Source: Acetobacter aceti | Lineage (GTDB): Bacteria > Pseudomonadota > Alphaproteobacteria > Acetobacterales > Acetobacteraceae | Direction: 5' to 3' | NCBI RefSeq assembly: GCF_002005445.1 | Contig: NZ_CP014692.1 | Span: forward strand, 62,001-126,000 | DNA length: 64,000 nucleotides | In this document: piece after piece, positions 8,710-18,518 of the stretch | Position numbering within the stretch: position 1 is the first letter of the stretch | Layout: every line of letters begins with the position of its first letter | Made by a program: the position numbers and the translations under genes | The notes under the pieces: model-generated | Databases searched by the model: none | The model's input: only the letters and a program-made list of their open reading frames with translations | Told to the model about the DNA's origin: nothing

Positions 8710-9375
8710 ATGACAGCCCCTCTTTCGTTTCTGTCCGACCATATTCCCGCCTGGGATACAGTTCTTCTGGCCGTACGTGAGGCCATCCAGACAGTGATGA
8801 GTGCGCCGACGTCCGCTCCCGCCTTGCTGGTGGAACTGATTCTGGCGCTGTCGATCGTCAGCGGACTCAGAAAAGGCTTCACACGGGAAGTGATGGGACT
8901 GATCGCATGGGGAGTGGCGGGGGCGGTGGCGCTGCAATACCGGCATCTCTTCGTCGAACGGGTGATCCCGACCATGCAGCCCGTGGAACTGGCGAGTGGT
9001 ATTGGGTTTGGCGTAATATTTTTCGGGGGGCTGGCTGTAGGGGCTCTTGCATCCAGCCTGTTCGCCCACCTTATCAAGATCTCGCCACTGGCAGGACTGG
9101 ACAGACTTTTGGGTGGTCTGTTTGGTGTCCTGCGCGGTGGAACAGTCATTGTGACCCTCTACATGACCACTCACTGGGCGACGACCACCAATATGGTTGT
9201 GGCCGGGCAGCGTGGCGACGGAACAACAGAGAGTGCGATAACGACAGCACTGTCCTATATGGCGCCCCTAATGTCGAGATTTGTGCCCGCAGACCTTGCG
9301 CGGGAAGCCGGCTCAGGCCATGACCTCGGCGGGCCGGATGATATTCCTGGCGAGGCTTACCCAGAGAACCCCTGA
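8710..9375 (+). CDS. cvpA: CvpA family membrane protein
   Basis: A 221-residue inner-membrane protein with four hydrophobic segments, at roughly residues 40-55, 62-80, 96-118 and 135-152. The CvpA family pattern is seen in ALSIVSGLRKGFTREVMGLIAWGVAGAVAL and LAGLDRLLGGLFGVLRGGTVI. CvpA is a colicin V production and envelope-stress factor with no known enzymatic activity. It is 54 bp upstream of purF in the same orientation, the classical cvpA-purF arrangement of Proteobacteria, and that context strongly supports the call. Confidence 0.92.
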   Translation: MTAPLSFLSDHIPAWDTVLLAVREAIQTVMSAPTSAPALLVELILALSIVSGLRKGFTREVMGLIAWGVAGAVALQYRHLFVERVIPTMQPVELASGIGFGVIFFGGLAVGALASSLFAHLIKISPLAGLDRLLGGLFGVLRGGTVIVTLYMTTHWATTTNMVVAGQRGDGTTESAITTALSYMAPLMSRFVPADLAREAGSGHDLGGPDDIPGEAYPENP

Positions 9376-9429
9376 CGCGCCACGTAACCGGGTCTGCGTG
9401 GATGATGATCGGGGCAAGGATGAAAACTG

Positions 9430-10929
9430 ATGTCCGAACAGCTTTCTCTCCGGCAGACGGCGGTGACCACCCATCCATGGGCCGACGACCGGCAGGAGGG
9501 GGATGACAAGTTCCACGAAGAGTGCGCCGTTTTCGGGGCATGGAATGTCGCGGACGCGGCGGCCATAACGGCTCTCGGTCTGCATGCGCTCCAGCACCGC
9601 GGACAGGAAGCGTCCGGCATTGTCAGCTATGATGGAAAGAAATTTTCCTCCCATCGCGGCCTCGGCCTCGTAGGCGATGTCTTCCATGACACCCGGATCA
9701 TGGCCGGCTTGCCCGGCTCATGTTCGGTGGGACACAACCGCTATTCCACGACCGGTGATACACTGCTGCGCAATGTGCAGCCGCTATTCGCCGAGTTCGA
9801 GTTCGGTGGCCTTGCCGTCGCGCATAACGGCAACCTGACCAACGCCCACGGTCTCCGCCGCGCGCTCATTCGTCGTGGATGCCTGTTCCAGTCCACAACG
9901 GATACGGAAGTTTTCATTCATCTCATCGCCATCTCGCTTTACGCAACGGTTGAGGATCGCCTGATCGACGCGCTCAAGCAGGTGCAGGGCGCTTATTCGC
10001 TGGTCGTGTTGTCACAGGATGCCCTGATGGGTGTGCGCGACCCGCTGGGCGTGCGTCCGCTGGTTCTCGGCAAGCTGCCGGGTGCGGCAAACGATGCGTC
10101 GGGCTGGGTGTTCGCCTCGGAAAGCTGTGGTCTGGATATCGTCGGCGCGGAGTTCGTGCGGGATGTCGAGCCGGGCGAAATGGTTGTCATCGACAAGAGC
10201 GGAGTGCGCTCGGTCAAGCCGTTCGCCGCACAGCGTTCCGGCTTCTGTGTGTTCGAATACATCTATTTCGCTCGTCCGGATTCGGTTCTGGACGGCATGC
10301 CGGTCTACAACGTCCGCAAGCAGATCGGTGTCGAACTGGCCCGCGAAAGCGGCATTGAGGCGGACGTGGTCGTGCCGGTGCCGGATTCGGGTGTGCCGTC
10401 AGCGATGGGCTACGCTCAGGCAAGCGGCATTCCCTTCGAGCTGGGGATCATCCGTAACCACTATGTCGGACGGACGTTCATCGAGCCGACGGACCAGATC
10501 CGTAATCTTGGCGTTCGCATGAAGCATTCGACCAACAGGCCGATGCTGAACGGGAAGCGGGTCATCCTCGTCGACGACTCCATCGTCCGTGGCACAACGT
10601 CCCGCAAGATCGTTGATATGGTGCGGGCTGCCGGAGCGACGGAGGTCCATATGCGGATTTCCTCGCCACCGACCAAGCATTCCTGTTTCTACGGCATCGA
10701 TACGCCGGAACGCAGCAAGCTGCTGGCGGCCCAGCATGACATCGCGAAGATGGCGGAACTGATCGGCGTGGACAGCCTCGCCTTCATTTCCCTCGACGGC
10801 CTTTACCGTGCGCTGGGTCATGAGGGTCGCGACGCGGAACACCGCCGCTACTGTGACGCCTGCTTCACTGGTGATTACCCGATTCCGCTTGTTGACCATG
10901 ACCAGGAGTTCGGCCCCGGCACAGCCTGA
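9430..10929 (+). CDS. purF: Amidophosphoribosyltransferase
   Basis: A 499-residue enzyme for the first committed step of purine synthesis: PRPP plus glutamine gives phosphoribosylamine. The glutaminase nucleophile is Cys32 in EECAVFG, exposed after removal of a short propeptide. RYSTTG and NGNLTNA belong to the Ntn-hydrolase domain. The phosphoribosyltransferase PRPP loop VILVDDSIVRGTTS starts near residue 378. Two Cys-rich stretches in the last 100 residues (KHSCFYGID, RRYCDACFTGDYP) are compatible with the Fe-S cluster of the Bacillus-type enzyme. It follows cvpA and is probably co-transcribed. Confidence 0.97.
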   Translation: MSEQLSLRQTAVTTHPWADDRQEGDDKFHEECAVFGAWNVADAAAITALGLHALQHRGQEASGIVSYDGKKFSSHRGLGLVGDVFHDTRIMAGLPGSCSVGHNRYSTTGDTLLRNVQPLFAEFEFGGLAVAHNGNLTNAHGLRRALIRRGCLFQSTTDTEVFIHLIAISLYATVEDRLIDALKQVQGAYSLVVLSQDALMGVRDPLGVRPLVLGKLPGAANDASGWVFASESCGLDIVGAEFVRDVEPGEMVVIDKSGVRSVKPFAAQRSGFCVFEYIYFARPDSVLDGMPVYNVRKQIGVELARESGIEADVVVPVPDSGVPSAMGYAQASGIPFELGIIRNHYVGRTFIEPTDQIRNLGVRMKHSTNRPMLNGKRVILVDDSIVRGTTSRKIVDMVRAAGATEVHMRISSPPTKHSCFYGIDTPERSKLLAAQHDIAKMAELIGVDSLAFISLDGLYRALGHEGRDAEHRRYCDACFTGDYPIPLVDHDQEFGPGTA

Positions 10930-10998
10930 GCCGGGATATACCCTGAACGCCGGGCATCCGTGATGGGAGCCGGACAACCCTTCCGGTGCAAGAAGCCC

Positions 10999-12051
10999 AT
11001 GCTGATACAACGCCTCGGTCTGGAAGTTCCGGTTCTGCAGGCTCCAATGGCCGGAATTTCCACGCCGCTGCTGGCGGCGGCGGTTTCGGAAGCCGGAGCA
11101 TTGGGCAGCCTTGGCCTCGGCGCAATGACGGTGCCGGCCGCCCGCGAGGCCATCAGACAGACGAAGCAACTGACCCGCCGTCCATTCGGTGTGAATGTCT
11201 TCTGTCACGCCTCGGTTCCGCTGCCTGCCGCGGAAGCGACGGCATGGCTCCGCTGGTTGCGCCCTGAATTTGAGCGTTACGGCGCAAGCCCTCCCGAGAC
11301 CTTACGGGAAAACTATCCGTCCTTTCTCGACGATAACGCCATGCTGGACATGCTGCTGGAAGAGCGGCCCGCCTGTGCGAGCTTTCATTTTGGTCTGCCC
11401 GGCGTCGCGGCCATCCGGCTCCTGAAGAAAGCGGGTCTCGTACTGCTTGCGAGCGTGACCAGTGTAGAGGAAGCCCGACAGGCCGAAGCGGTCGGGATCG
11501 ATGCGCTGATCGCACAGGGTTATGAAGCCGGAGGACATCGCGGTGTCTTCGATCCGTCAGCTCCGGACGGGCAGGCTGATACGAAGGCGCTTCTCGCCGC
11601 TCTAAAACCGGTAACATCTCTGCCCCTCATTGCGGCAGGCGGCCTGATGACCGGGTATGACGTGCGGGACATGCTGAACGCGGGCGCTGTCGCCGCGCAG
11701 TTGGGAACCGCGTTTGTCGCCTGCGACGAAAGTGCTGCTTCCCCCGCTTATCGCGCAGCCCTGAGAGACGCGGCCGAGAGCGGAACCGGGATGACCGCGG
11801 CGATTTCCGGTCGTCCGGCGCGCGGCCTGCGGCACAGGTTTCACGCATTGGCTGACCGGGCGGATTGTCCGAAAATCCCGCCTTATCCCTATACCTATGA
11901 TGCGGCGAAACAACTGGATGCTGCGGCCAGAGCCCAGGGCGAGTCAGGCTATGGCGCGTTCTGGGCCGGAACGGGTGTGGCCGGAGTGCGGGCGATGCCG
12001 GCGGGGCAGCTTGTTGAAACGCTTCGGCAGGAAATCGGAATTGCCGACTGA
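10999..12051 (+). CDS. Nitronate monooxygenase-like flavoprotein (NPD family)
   Basis: A 350-residue TIM-barrel flavoprotein of the nitropropane dioxygenase/nitronate monooxygenase family. The N-terminus LGLEVPVLQAPMAGISTPLLAAAVSEAGALGSLG, the YEAGGHRG loop, the FMN-binding PLIAAGGLMTGYDVRDMLNAGAVAAQLGTAF and the late AFWAGTGV are family marks. Such enzymes oxidise toxic nitronates such as propionate-3-nitronate using FMN and oxygen. The ATG at 10999 has AAGAAG before it; the frame is open from an ATG at 10960 with no ribosome-binding site. The substrate cannot be deduced here. It follows purF by 69 bp and may be read with it. Confidence 0.85.
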   Translation: MLIQRLGLEVPVLQAPMAGISTPLLAAAVSEAGALGSLGLGAMTVPAAREAIRQTKQLTRRPFGVNVFCHASVPLPAAEATAWLRWLRPEFERYGASPPETLRENYPSFLDDNAMLDMLLEERPACASFHFGLPGVAAIRLLKKAGLVLLASVTSVEEARQAEAVGIDALIAQGYEAGGHRGVFDPSAPDGQADTKALLAALKPVTSLPLIAAGGLMTGYDVRDMLNAGAVAAQLGTAFVACDESAASPAYRAALRDAAESGTGMTAAISGRPARGLRHRFHALADRADCPKIPPYPYTYDAAKQLDAAARAQGESGYGAFWAGTGVAGVRAMPAGQLVETLRQEIGIAD

Positions 12052-12186
12052 GCGCGGACAGAAGATGCCAGCCAATCCATGGAATAGTCTGGACGTCGTT
12101 ATTGGAATGTTGAATACCCCGAACTATCTAATATTCTGCGTGGGAATAGAGGCCAGTTTTGGGCCAGGGGCGGAAAAGACCTGATT

Positions 12187-13347
12187 ATGTCGAGTGACAC
12201 GGTAAAAAATGAGACATTCCTGACCCTTCCGATTGAGAAAACATCGGATTTCACGCTTGAAGATCTCGCCGACAACCATCAGGCGATGAATTATTTCCAC
12301 AAGCACGGTGCTGCGACTGTCGAGCATGCCTTTGCTCTGGCGAATATTCTGCACATGTATAAGCAGGTGAAAGAGGCGGCCTATTTCTATGGTCTCGCCT
12401 TCAACCTGCATTCCAAAAATCCGAATGAATTCCCACTGGCCTCCTCTCTGTTGCAGGCCCGCCTGCTGTGCCTGCTCAAGGCCGGGATGAGCCCTCCCGA
12501 GGACGAACTGGCGCAGCTGAAAGCGCTGTCCCAGCCGATCTATGATTATATTCTTGGGATCGAGATCGCCTGGCGGCAGCATGATCCCAGGGCGGCCCTT
12601 GAACGGATGGGCAACTGCTTCGAAGCCTTTCACACGGGCGAAGAGGTGGACGTGCTCTATCTTGAGACGGCGCTGTCGGTTCTGCCGCAAGCAAAAATTC
12701 CAACCCGCCCGAGCGATGAGCAGACGATTCCGGCGAAGATCTATCAGTATTGGGATCAGAATCCATCTTCTGAAATCACGGAAAATCTCGCCTATCATCA
12801 GGAGCTGGAAGCGTTTGACGTCCAGATGTTCAATCGCGAGTCAGGTGCGGAGTGGCTTTATGAGCGCTATGGGCGGGAAGCACAGGATCTCTTCCTGCAC
12901 GCCCGTCATCCTGCCGAGGCGGCTGATTTTCTCCGTGTGCATGTGATTCAGGAACAGGGCGGCTGGTGGCTGGATGCTGATATCCGCATTGTCGCGCCGG
13001 AAATCCTGGAAGATAGTATTGCAAAAAAGCCGTCTCACGTCTTCTTCGTGACGGACAATTATTACGTTCACAATGACTTCTTCGGCAGCCGTCGGAACAG
13101 TCCGATCCTTGCGGACTGCCTGCTGTCACTTTATCGCAACAGCTATCTCTTCCGGGATCTGTATATCGCCTACAAGACCGGGCCCGGTGTGTTCAATCGT
13201 GCGCTCAATCGCCGCCTGCATACGGCCATCAAGACGGGAAAACCGTTTGATCCCAGTGTGATGGTCCTGCGTGCGCCGGAATTCAACAGCATTATTCAGG
13301 ACATGGATATGGCCTACAAGAAGGGTGGCAACTGGCACGCCGCCTGA
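12187..13347 (+). CDS. DXD-motif glycosyltransferase (sugar-binding region type)
   Basis: A 386-residue protein. The first 170 residues are a helical region with TPR-like spacing. The rest resembles the Gly_transf_sug family: IPAKIYQYWDQNP, then LHARHPAEAADFLRVHVIQEQGGWWLDADIRIV, where DAD is the nucleotide-sugar/metal motif. It may add a sugar to a polysaccharide, lipid or protein; donor and acceptor cannot be told. No membrane segment or signal peptide is seen. It is flanked by unrelated genes with gaps of more than 130 bp, so it is probably a single-gene unit. Confidence 0.8.
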   Translation: MSSDTVKNETFLTLPIEKTSDFTLEDLADNHQAMNYFHKHGAATVEHAFALANILHMYKQVKEAAYFYGLAFNLHSKNPNEFPLASSLLQARLLCLLKAGMSPPEDELAQLKALSQPIYDYILGIEIAWRQHDPRAALERMGNCFEAFHTGEEVDVLYLETALSVLPQAKIPTRPSDEQTIPAKIYQYWDQNPSSEITENLAYHQELEAFDVQMFNRESGAEWLYERYGREAQDLFLHARHPAEAADFLRVHVIQEQGGWWLDADIRIVAPEILEDSIAKKPSHVFFVTDNYYVHNDFFGSRRNSPILADCLLSLYRNSYLFRDLYIAYKTGPGVFNRALNRRLHTAIKTGKPFDPSVMVLRAPEFNSIIQDMDMAYKKGGNWHAA

Positions 13348-13563
13348 GCGGTTTCTGCAGCAGGCCGTTGACCGGAAGACCACCAAAGGCTCGTCTTGGG
13401 TAACCGCTATTGAAAGAAGAGGCGCGGGAGGCGCGGTTCAGCCCATGAATCTCCTGCTCCTTGGCTGACTCGCCCTGTTTTTCCCGCTATACGGCCCCAT
13501 GTTGAAGGTGGAACACCATTTTCGTCGTGTCCCGCCCTGTTTCAGATCGGAAAGAACAGTCTA

Positions 13564-15426
13564 ATGGCCGGTTACCGCTCCCGCACCACCACCCACGGCC
13601 GCAATATGGCCGGAGCCCGCAGCCTCTGGCGCGCCACGGGTATGACGGACGCGGATTTCGGTAAGCCGATTATTGCTGTCGCCAATTCCTTTACCCAGTT
13701 CGTCCCCGGTCACGTCCACCTGAAAGATCTCGGCCAGCTTGTCTGCGAGGCCATCGCGGAAGCAGGCGGCGTCGGGCGCGAGTTCAACACCATCGCCGTC
13801 GATGACGGCATCGCCATGGGGCATGGCGGCATGCTCTACAGCCTGCCTTCGCGCGAACTGATCGCCGACGCCGTGGAATACATGGTCAACGCCCATTGCG
13901 CCGACGCGCTGGTCTGCATCAGCAACTGCGACAAGATCACGCCAGGCATGCTGATGGCCGCCATGCGCCTGAACATCCCCGTGGTGTTCGTCTCCGGTGG
14001 TCCGATGGAAGCGGGTCATGTGAAGGACGGCGAGATCGACAAGGCCATTGATCTGGTGTCCTCCATGGTCGCCGCCGCCGCTCCGGGCGTCACGCAGGAA
14101 GAGTCCGACATCATCGAGCGTTCGGCCTGCCCGACCTGCGGCTCCTGCTCCGGCATGTTCACCGCCAACTCGATGAACTGCCTGACCGAGGCGCTCGGCC
14201 TGTCCCTGCCGGGCAATGGCAGCCTCGTCGCCACCCATGCAGACCGTCGCGAACTGTTCCTGAAAGCGGGCAGGCTCGCTGTTGAACTCGCCAAGCGCTA
14301 TTATGAGCAGGGCGACAGCAGCGTTCTACCGCGCTCCATCGCCACGTTCGAGGCGTTCGAGAACGCCATGACCGTCGATATCGCCATGGGCGGTTCGACC
14401 AACACCGTGCTGCATCTCCTCGCCGCCGCCCATGAGGGGCAGGTGCCGTTCACCATGGCCGACATCGACAGGCTGTCCCGTCGCGTGTCGAACCTCTGCA
14501 AGGTCGCGCCGTCCAAGGCCGATGTGCACATGGAAAATGTCCATCGCGCCGGTGGCGTGCAGGCCATCATGGGCGAACTCGACCGCATGAAGCTGCTGCA
14601 CAGCGATATCCCGATGGTCCATTCCAAAAGCGTCGCCGAGGCGCTGGCGCAGTGGGATGTCGGCGGCGAGACGGCGACCGGCGAGGCCCGCACCTTTTAC
14701 AAGGCCGCTCCCGGCGGTGTACGCACCACGCAGGCGTTCTCGCAGGCCAGCCGTTACAAGGAACTGGATCTCGATCGTGAAAAGGGTGCGATCCGTTCCG
14801 GCGACCATGCGTTCAGCAAGGAAGGCGGTCTCGCCGTGCTGTACGGCAACATCGCGGAAGACGGCGCCATCGTGAAGACCGCCGGTGTGGCCGAAGGGCT
14901 GCTGACGTTCTCAGGTCCGGCCCGCGTGTTCGAGAGTCAGGATGCCGCCGTGTCCGCCATTCTTGGCGGCCGCATCAAGGCTGGCGATGTGGTGGTGATC
15001 CGCTACGAAGGACCGAAGGGCGGTCCGGGCATGCAGGAGATGCTTTACCCGACCTCCTACCTGAAATCGAAGGGGCTGGCTGAGTCCTGTGCGCTGATCA
15101 CTGACGGCCGTTTCTCCGGCGGCAGTTCGGGCCTGTCCATCGGTCACATCTCGCCGGAAGCGGCGGAAGGTGGCGCGATCGGCCTGATCGAGGATGGCGA
15201 CATCATCGAGATCGACATCCCGAACCGCGTGCTGAAAACGAGCGTGACCGACCCCGAGCTTTCAACCCGTCGTCAGAAGATGGACGATCGGGGCGTCGAG
15301 GCATGGAAGCCGGTGCGTGAGCGTGTGGTCTCGACGGCGCTCAAGGCTTACGCGGCGTTGACGACCAGTGCGGCGCGCGGTGCTGTGCGTGATCTGGCGC
15401 AGCTGGATCGTCGTTCTTCGCGGTAA
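13564..15426 (+). CDS. ilvD: Dihydroxy-acid dehydratase
   Basis: A 620-residue enzyme of valine, leucine and isoleucine synthesis that dehydrates 2,3-dihydroxy acids to 2-oxo acids. Conserved iron-sulfur and metal motifs are visible: [15 protein letters not shown] near residues 118-133 and [19 protein letters not shown] near 194-212. The C-terminal [14 protein letters not shown] near 515-530 is also typical. Length is standard for the IlvD (Edd/IlvD) family. The start ATG follows a weak purine stretch. It is followed by a 10-bp inverted repeat. I see no attenuator-type leader in the 216 bp upstream. Confidence 0.97.
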   Translation: MAGYRSRTTTHGRNMAGARSLWRATGMTDADFGKPIIAVANSFTQFVPGHVHLKDLGQLVCEAIAEAGGVGREFNTIAVDDGIAMGHGGMLYSLPSRELIADAVEYMVNAHCADALVCISNCDKITPGMLMAAMRLNIPVVFVSGGPMEAGHVKDGEIDKAIDLVSSMVAAAAPGVTQEESDIIERSACPTCGSCSGMFTANSMNCLTEALGLSLPGNGSLVATHADRRELFLKAGRLAVELAKRYYEQGDSSVLPRSIATFEAFENAMTVDIAMGGSTNTVLHLLAAAHEGQVPFTMADIDRLSRRVSNLCKVAPSKADVHMENVHRAGGVQAIMGELDRMKLLHSDIPMVHSKSVAEALAQWDVGGETATGEARTFYKAAPGGVRTTQAFSQASRYKELDLDREKGAIRSGDHAFSKEGGLAVLYGNIAEDGAIVKTAGVAEGLLTFSGPARVFESQDAAVSAILGGRIKAGDVVVIRYEGPKGGPGMQEMLYPTSYLKSKGLAESCALITDGRFSGGSSGLSIGHISPEAAEGGAIGLIEDGDIIEIDIPNRVLKTSVTDPELSTRRQKMDDRGVEAWKPVRERVVSTALKAYAALTTSAARGAVRDLAQLDRRSSR

Positions 15427-16050
15427 GGGAAAGACGGTTCGTCCTTTCGGTCGTGCCCACAGAGTTTCGTAGAAAGTCTGACTCTGTGGGTGGCTTGAAA
15501 AGAGTCTGTCCGGACTGCGCAGTGATACTTCACCATGACGTTTGGAAGTCGTTGCGTGGTCATGAAACTGAAGAGCGCCTCTCAGGACAATGCTCCGCGT
15601 CCAGCAGGAGCCGCTCTGCTTATCTGGCGCATGGCCTGAGATGTTATCTCAGGCTTGGCCTGAAAAGCTTATGGAACTATCGAGGGCGCATCACGGGAGC
15701 CATTGATGAGAGTCCTGAAAATGTCGGCTTTTTGGGTCTGTATTCACAGGAAATGTAATATTGGCGCGTCTTATTGATAATTTATCTGTTGAATTTCTGG
15801 GTTTGATCGCATCATCCTAAATATTTCTGATGATTTTTGATGGGGTCTCTATCTACAATCCGGATACTGTTGCAGATTTTTTTGAATTTCTTCTTCTGAT
15901 ATGCAGTGAGACGTCATTTTTGGCTGCATCCTTCAGCGTGCGGAAGATCAGGCAACGTTCCACAAAAAAGAAATTTCTGTGGATGCAGATTCTTATATTT
16001 CTATAAATTTTAGGAAAGATTTTCAGATCGCCATGCAATAAAGACGGTTT
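15427..16050. other. 624-bp intergenic region with two hairpins and an AT-rich half
   Basis: No supported gene. It contains the 15456-15490 inverted repeat and a second perfect hairpin at 15634-15654 (GCCTGAGAT, loop GTT, ATCTCAGGC). From about 15760 to 16020 the sequence becomes clearly AT-rich. A 101-codon frame at 15453-15758 has unusual composition and no ribosome-binding site. Confidence 0.5.
15456..15490 (+). terminator. Inverted repeat after ilvD
   Basis: CCCACAGAGT at 15456-15465 is the exact reverse complement of ACTCTGTGGG at 15481-15490 with a 15-base loop. It begins 30 bases after the ilvD stop, where transcription should end. No T-run follows, so it is at best a weak or Rho-assisted terminator or an mRNA 3'-end stabiliser. 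Confidence 0.4.
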
Positions 16051-16380
16051 TCAGTGGGCAGGAAAATAACGCGCCAATCTCGTCTGAAGCAGTGTGATCA
16101 ACTCCGGGTCCATAAAGGTGAACTTGTCGGGGATATCGAGGCAAATTACCCGTCTGCCGTTGAGAGACGCGCGAAATCGTTTCTGCACTTTGGAACGATG
16201 AACCTTCTCCATCACTACGATCACATCCGCCCACTGGACCAGTTCAGGTGTGAGCGGATTTTCGGCGTCATTGTTCGTTCCAGCGGATGCTACTTCAAGA
16301 TCTGGTCGGGATGAGAAGACTGCCTCGGCGGTGGGGCTGCGAAGCCGGTTCTGACTGCACACGAACAGGACGTTTTTCAT
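16051..16380 (-). CDS. Low-molecular-weight protein tyrosine phosphatase-like protein
   Basis: A 109-residue protein with the phosphatase loop VLFVCSQNRLRSPTAE near the N-terminus, matching C-X5-R-S of the low-molecular-weight tyrosine phosphatase and arsenate reductase fold. LDIPDKFTFMDPELITLL near the C-terminus is typical of the short COG4551-like branch, in which the DP pair supplies the general acid. It probably acts on phosphotyrosine or a small phosphate ester in the cytoplasm. The ATG at 16380 has an excellent AAGGAG seven bases upstream; the frame is open to 16452 but that start is not supported. It is divergent from petB. Confidence 0.8.
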   Translation of the reverse strand: MKNVLFVCSQNRLRSPTAEAVFSSRPDLEVASAGTNNDAENPLTPELVQWADVIVVMEKVHRSKVQKRFRASLNGRRVICLDIPDKFTFMDPELITLLQTRLARYFPAH

Positions 16381-16566
16381 GGGTGTCTCCTTGGCGTCAG
16401 ATTCTACATCCTGATGATTAATGATCGCTGTCGGGGAGCCGATCCGGTGCATCCGAATATTAACAGAGGCGCTCCTTGCAGCGAGGCTCGTGGGGATGAT
16501 TGCTGATCCCGTGGACCTTCCGCCTCAACTGAATTAGGTGTTCACAGGGAAAGCAGGGGAACGCCC

Positions 16567-17766
16567 ATGACAGGTTCGTCGTCGAGCGACAGGGAGTGCG
16601 ATGGAGCCAAGAAGGACTGGCTCGACAGCCGCCTGCCTGTGCGGCGTTTTCTCTCCGACCAGTTCCGACATTTTCCGATGCCGCGCTCGGCCAGCATGCT
16701 CTGGACCGTAGGCGCCATGCTGTCGGCGATGCTCGTTCTGATGCTGCTGTCCGGTCTCGTGCTGGCCATGAATTACACGCCGACAGCCGCAGGAGCGTTC
16801 GCGTCCATCGAGGCCATCGAGCGGCGCGTGCCATCCGGCTGGCTGATGCGGTCGATGCACATGGCGGGGGCGAGCCTGTTTCTTGGCGCGCTTTATCTGC
16901 ATCTGTTCCGTGGCCTGTATTACGGCTCCTACAAGAAACCGCGTGAACTGGTGTGGCTGCTCGGTCTGCTGCTGCTGGTGATGACCATGATCACCGCCTT
17001 CGCCGGATATGTTCTGCCGTGGGGACAGATGTCCTATTGGGGCGCGGATATTGCCGGAAAGGCGCTGGCGTCCATTCCAGTGATTGGTCCGTTTGCGGAG
17101 CGTGTGTTTCTGTATGGCGATCAGCCGGGCGACGGCACGCTGCACCATCTTTTCGTACTGCATTTCACACTGGCGTTTGCGATTGTCGCTGTGGTCGGCC
17201 TGCATGTGGCGGGCGTGCATGTTGCAGGCTCCGGAAACCCGAGCGGGATTGAGCCGGACCGAAAGGGAAGCCTGCCCTTCTCACCTTATTTCGCGATCAA
17301 GGACCTCTTCGGAGTGGCGATTTTCGCCATCGTACTGGCCGCGGTGATGTTCCTGTTTCCGGACCTTGTGACGGAAGCGTCAAATTATCGCCCCGCCAAT
17401 CCTTTGCGCACCCCGACAAATATTGAGCCTGAGTGGTATTTTCTGCCTTTCTACGGAATGCTTCAGGCTATTCCATTCAAGTTCGGTGGCCTCGTTGCTT
17501 CGATGGGAGCTGTGGCGGTGCTGTTTCTTGTGCCGTGGCTCGATACGTCCCCTGTGAGATCCGCCCGGCAAAGACCGCTCATTCGTATATCCACGATCCT
17601 TCTCGTCGTCGCGTTCGTAACGCTGGGTCTGGCTGGAAAGCATCATGTGGAGGGGGGCTGGCTGATCATCGGGCGATGCGCGACGGTGTTCTATTTTTTC
17701 CACTTCCTCGTGGTGCTGCCCTTTGTGTCCCATCGTGAAAATGTGGCTCTGGAGCACGCATCGTGA
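16567..17766 (+). CDS. petB: Cytochrome b subunit of the bc1 complex
   Basis: A 399-residue integral membrane protein of ubiquinol-cytochrome c reductase. The two haem b groups are bound by His98/His112 in helix B (SMHMAGASLFLGALYLHLF) and His199/His213 in helix D (LHFTLAFAIVAVVGLHVAG), both pairs 14 residues apart. The quinol-site PEWY motif is present (NIEPEWYFLPFYGML, about residue 288). Eight or so membrane segments fit. It overlaps petC by four bases (GTGA). The Rieske gene petA, normally first in the operon, is absent: only 186 bp separate petB from the divergent phosphatase gene. Confidence 0.95.
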   Translation: MTGSSSSDRECDGAKKDWLDSRLPVRRFLSDQFRHFPMPRSASMLWTVGAMLSAMLVLMLLSGLVLAMNYTPTAAGAFASIEAIERRVPSGWLMRSMHMAGASLFLGALYLHLFRGLYYGSYKKPRELVWLLGLLLLVMTMITAFAGYVLPWGQMSYWGADIAGKALASIPVIGPFAERVFLYGDQPGDGTLHHLFVLHFTLAFAIVAVVGLHVAGVHVAGSGNPSGIEPDRKGSLPFSPYFAIKDLFGVAIFAIVLAAVMFLFPDLVTEASNYRPANPLRTPTNIEPEWYFLPFYGMLQAIPFKFGGLVASMGAVAVLFLVPWLDTSPVRSARQRPLIRISTILLVVAFVTLGLAGKHHVEGGWLIIGRCATVFYFFHFLVVLPFVSHRENVALEHAS

Positions 17767-18518
17767 GGATGAAGTCTGTCTTTCCCGTCTTTGCTGTAGC
17801 GCTTTTCAGTGCGTCGCCCCTGCAGGCGCAGACGTCTCCCGATCACGATCATGCGCCGCCCCAGCACTGGAGTTTCGAAGGGCCGCTGGGCAATTTTGAC
17901 CTTGCCGCCGTGCAGCGCGGCTATGTGGTTTATGAGCAGGTCTGTTCATCCTGTCACGGCATGAAGCATGTTCAGTTCAGAGATCTGGAAGGCATGGGTC
18001 TTGATGCCGAGGCCATAAAATCCATTGCGTCCGGTTATCAGATTCAGGACGGGCGGGATCTGTCCGGTGTGCTGAAATATCGTCACGGTCTGCCGGACGA
18101 CGCGTTTCCGACACCCGTAAAACCGGCAGGCGTTCCAAAAGGTATGCTGCCACCGGATCAGTCTCGGCTGGCCGTGGTGTATCCGGGTGGTCCAGACAGG
18201 GTTTACGCGCTGATCACGGGGTATGGCCCTGCTCCGGAGGGTGTGGCGGTGTCGCCCGGCCAGTTTTACAACCGCTTTGCACAGGGGCGGCGGATTGCCA
18301 TGAAACCGCCATTGCGGGACGGCGAGGTTCATTACGCCGATGGCACGCCCGCCACAGTCGAGCAGGAAGCCCGCGACGTCACGACTTTTCTGGCGTGGGT
18401 CGCGCAGCCTCATCTGGTCGCGCGTCATCGGACCGGTGTGCGTGTGATCGTCTATCTGCTATGCCTCGCGCTCCTGCTTTTTATGCTGAAACGGAGAATC
18501 TGGTCCAATGCCGAATAG
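17763..18518 (+). CDS. petC: Cytochrome c1
   Basis: A 251-residue c-type cytochrome of the bc1 complex. A signal peptide occupies residues 1-23 (ending SPLQAQ). The covalent haem site CSSCH is at 61-65, the axial methionine is expected in RIAMKPPL, and one C-terminal membrane anchor lies near 226-244 (VIVYLLCLALLLFMLKRR) with its tail in the cytoplasm. The start is a GTG coupled to the petB stop. The C-terminus overlaps the mtnP start by 11 bases. It would pass electrons from the Rieske centre to a periplasmic cytochrome c or an oxidase. Confidence 0.95.
   Translation: MRMKSVFPVFAVALFSASPLQAQTSPDHDHAPPQHWSFEGPLGNFDLAAVQRGYVVYEQVCSSCHGMKHVQFRDLEGMGLDAEAIKSIASGYQIQDGRDLSGVLKYRHGLPDDAFPTPVKPAGVPKGMLPPDQSRLAVVYPGGPDRVYALITGYGPAPEGVAVSPGQFYNRFAQGRRIAMKPPLRDGEVHYADGTPATVEQEARDVTTFLAWVAQPHLVARHRTGVRVIVYLLCLALLLFMLKRRIWSNAE

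Noticed and set aside
15453..15758. 101-codon GTG frame after ilvD
   Set aside because: Begins inside the inverted repeat, has no ribosome-binding site and shows no recognisable protein pattern.
16453..16566. Remnant of the Rieske gene in front of petB
   Set aside because: All frames were read; the only open one ends in ADPVDLPPQLN and lacks the CTHLGC/CPCHGS clusters.
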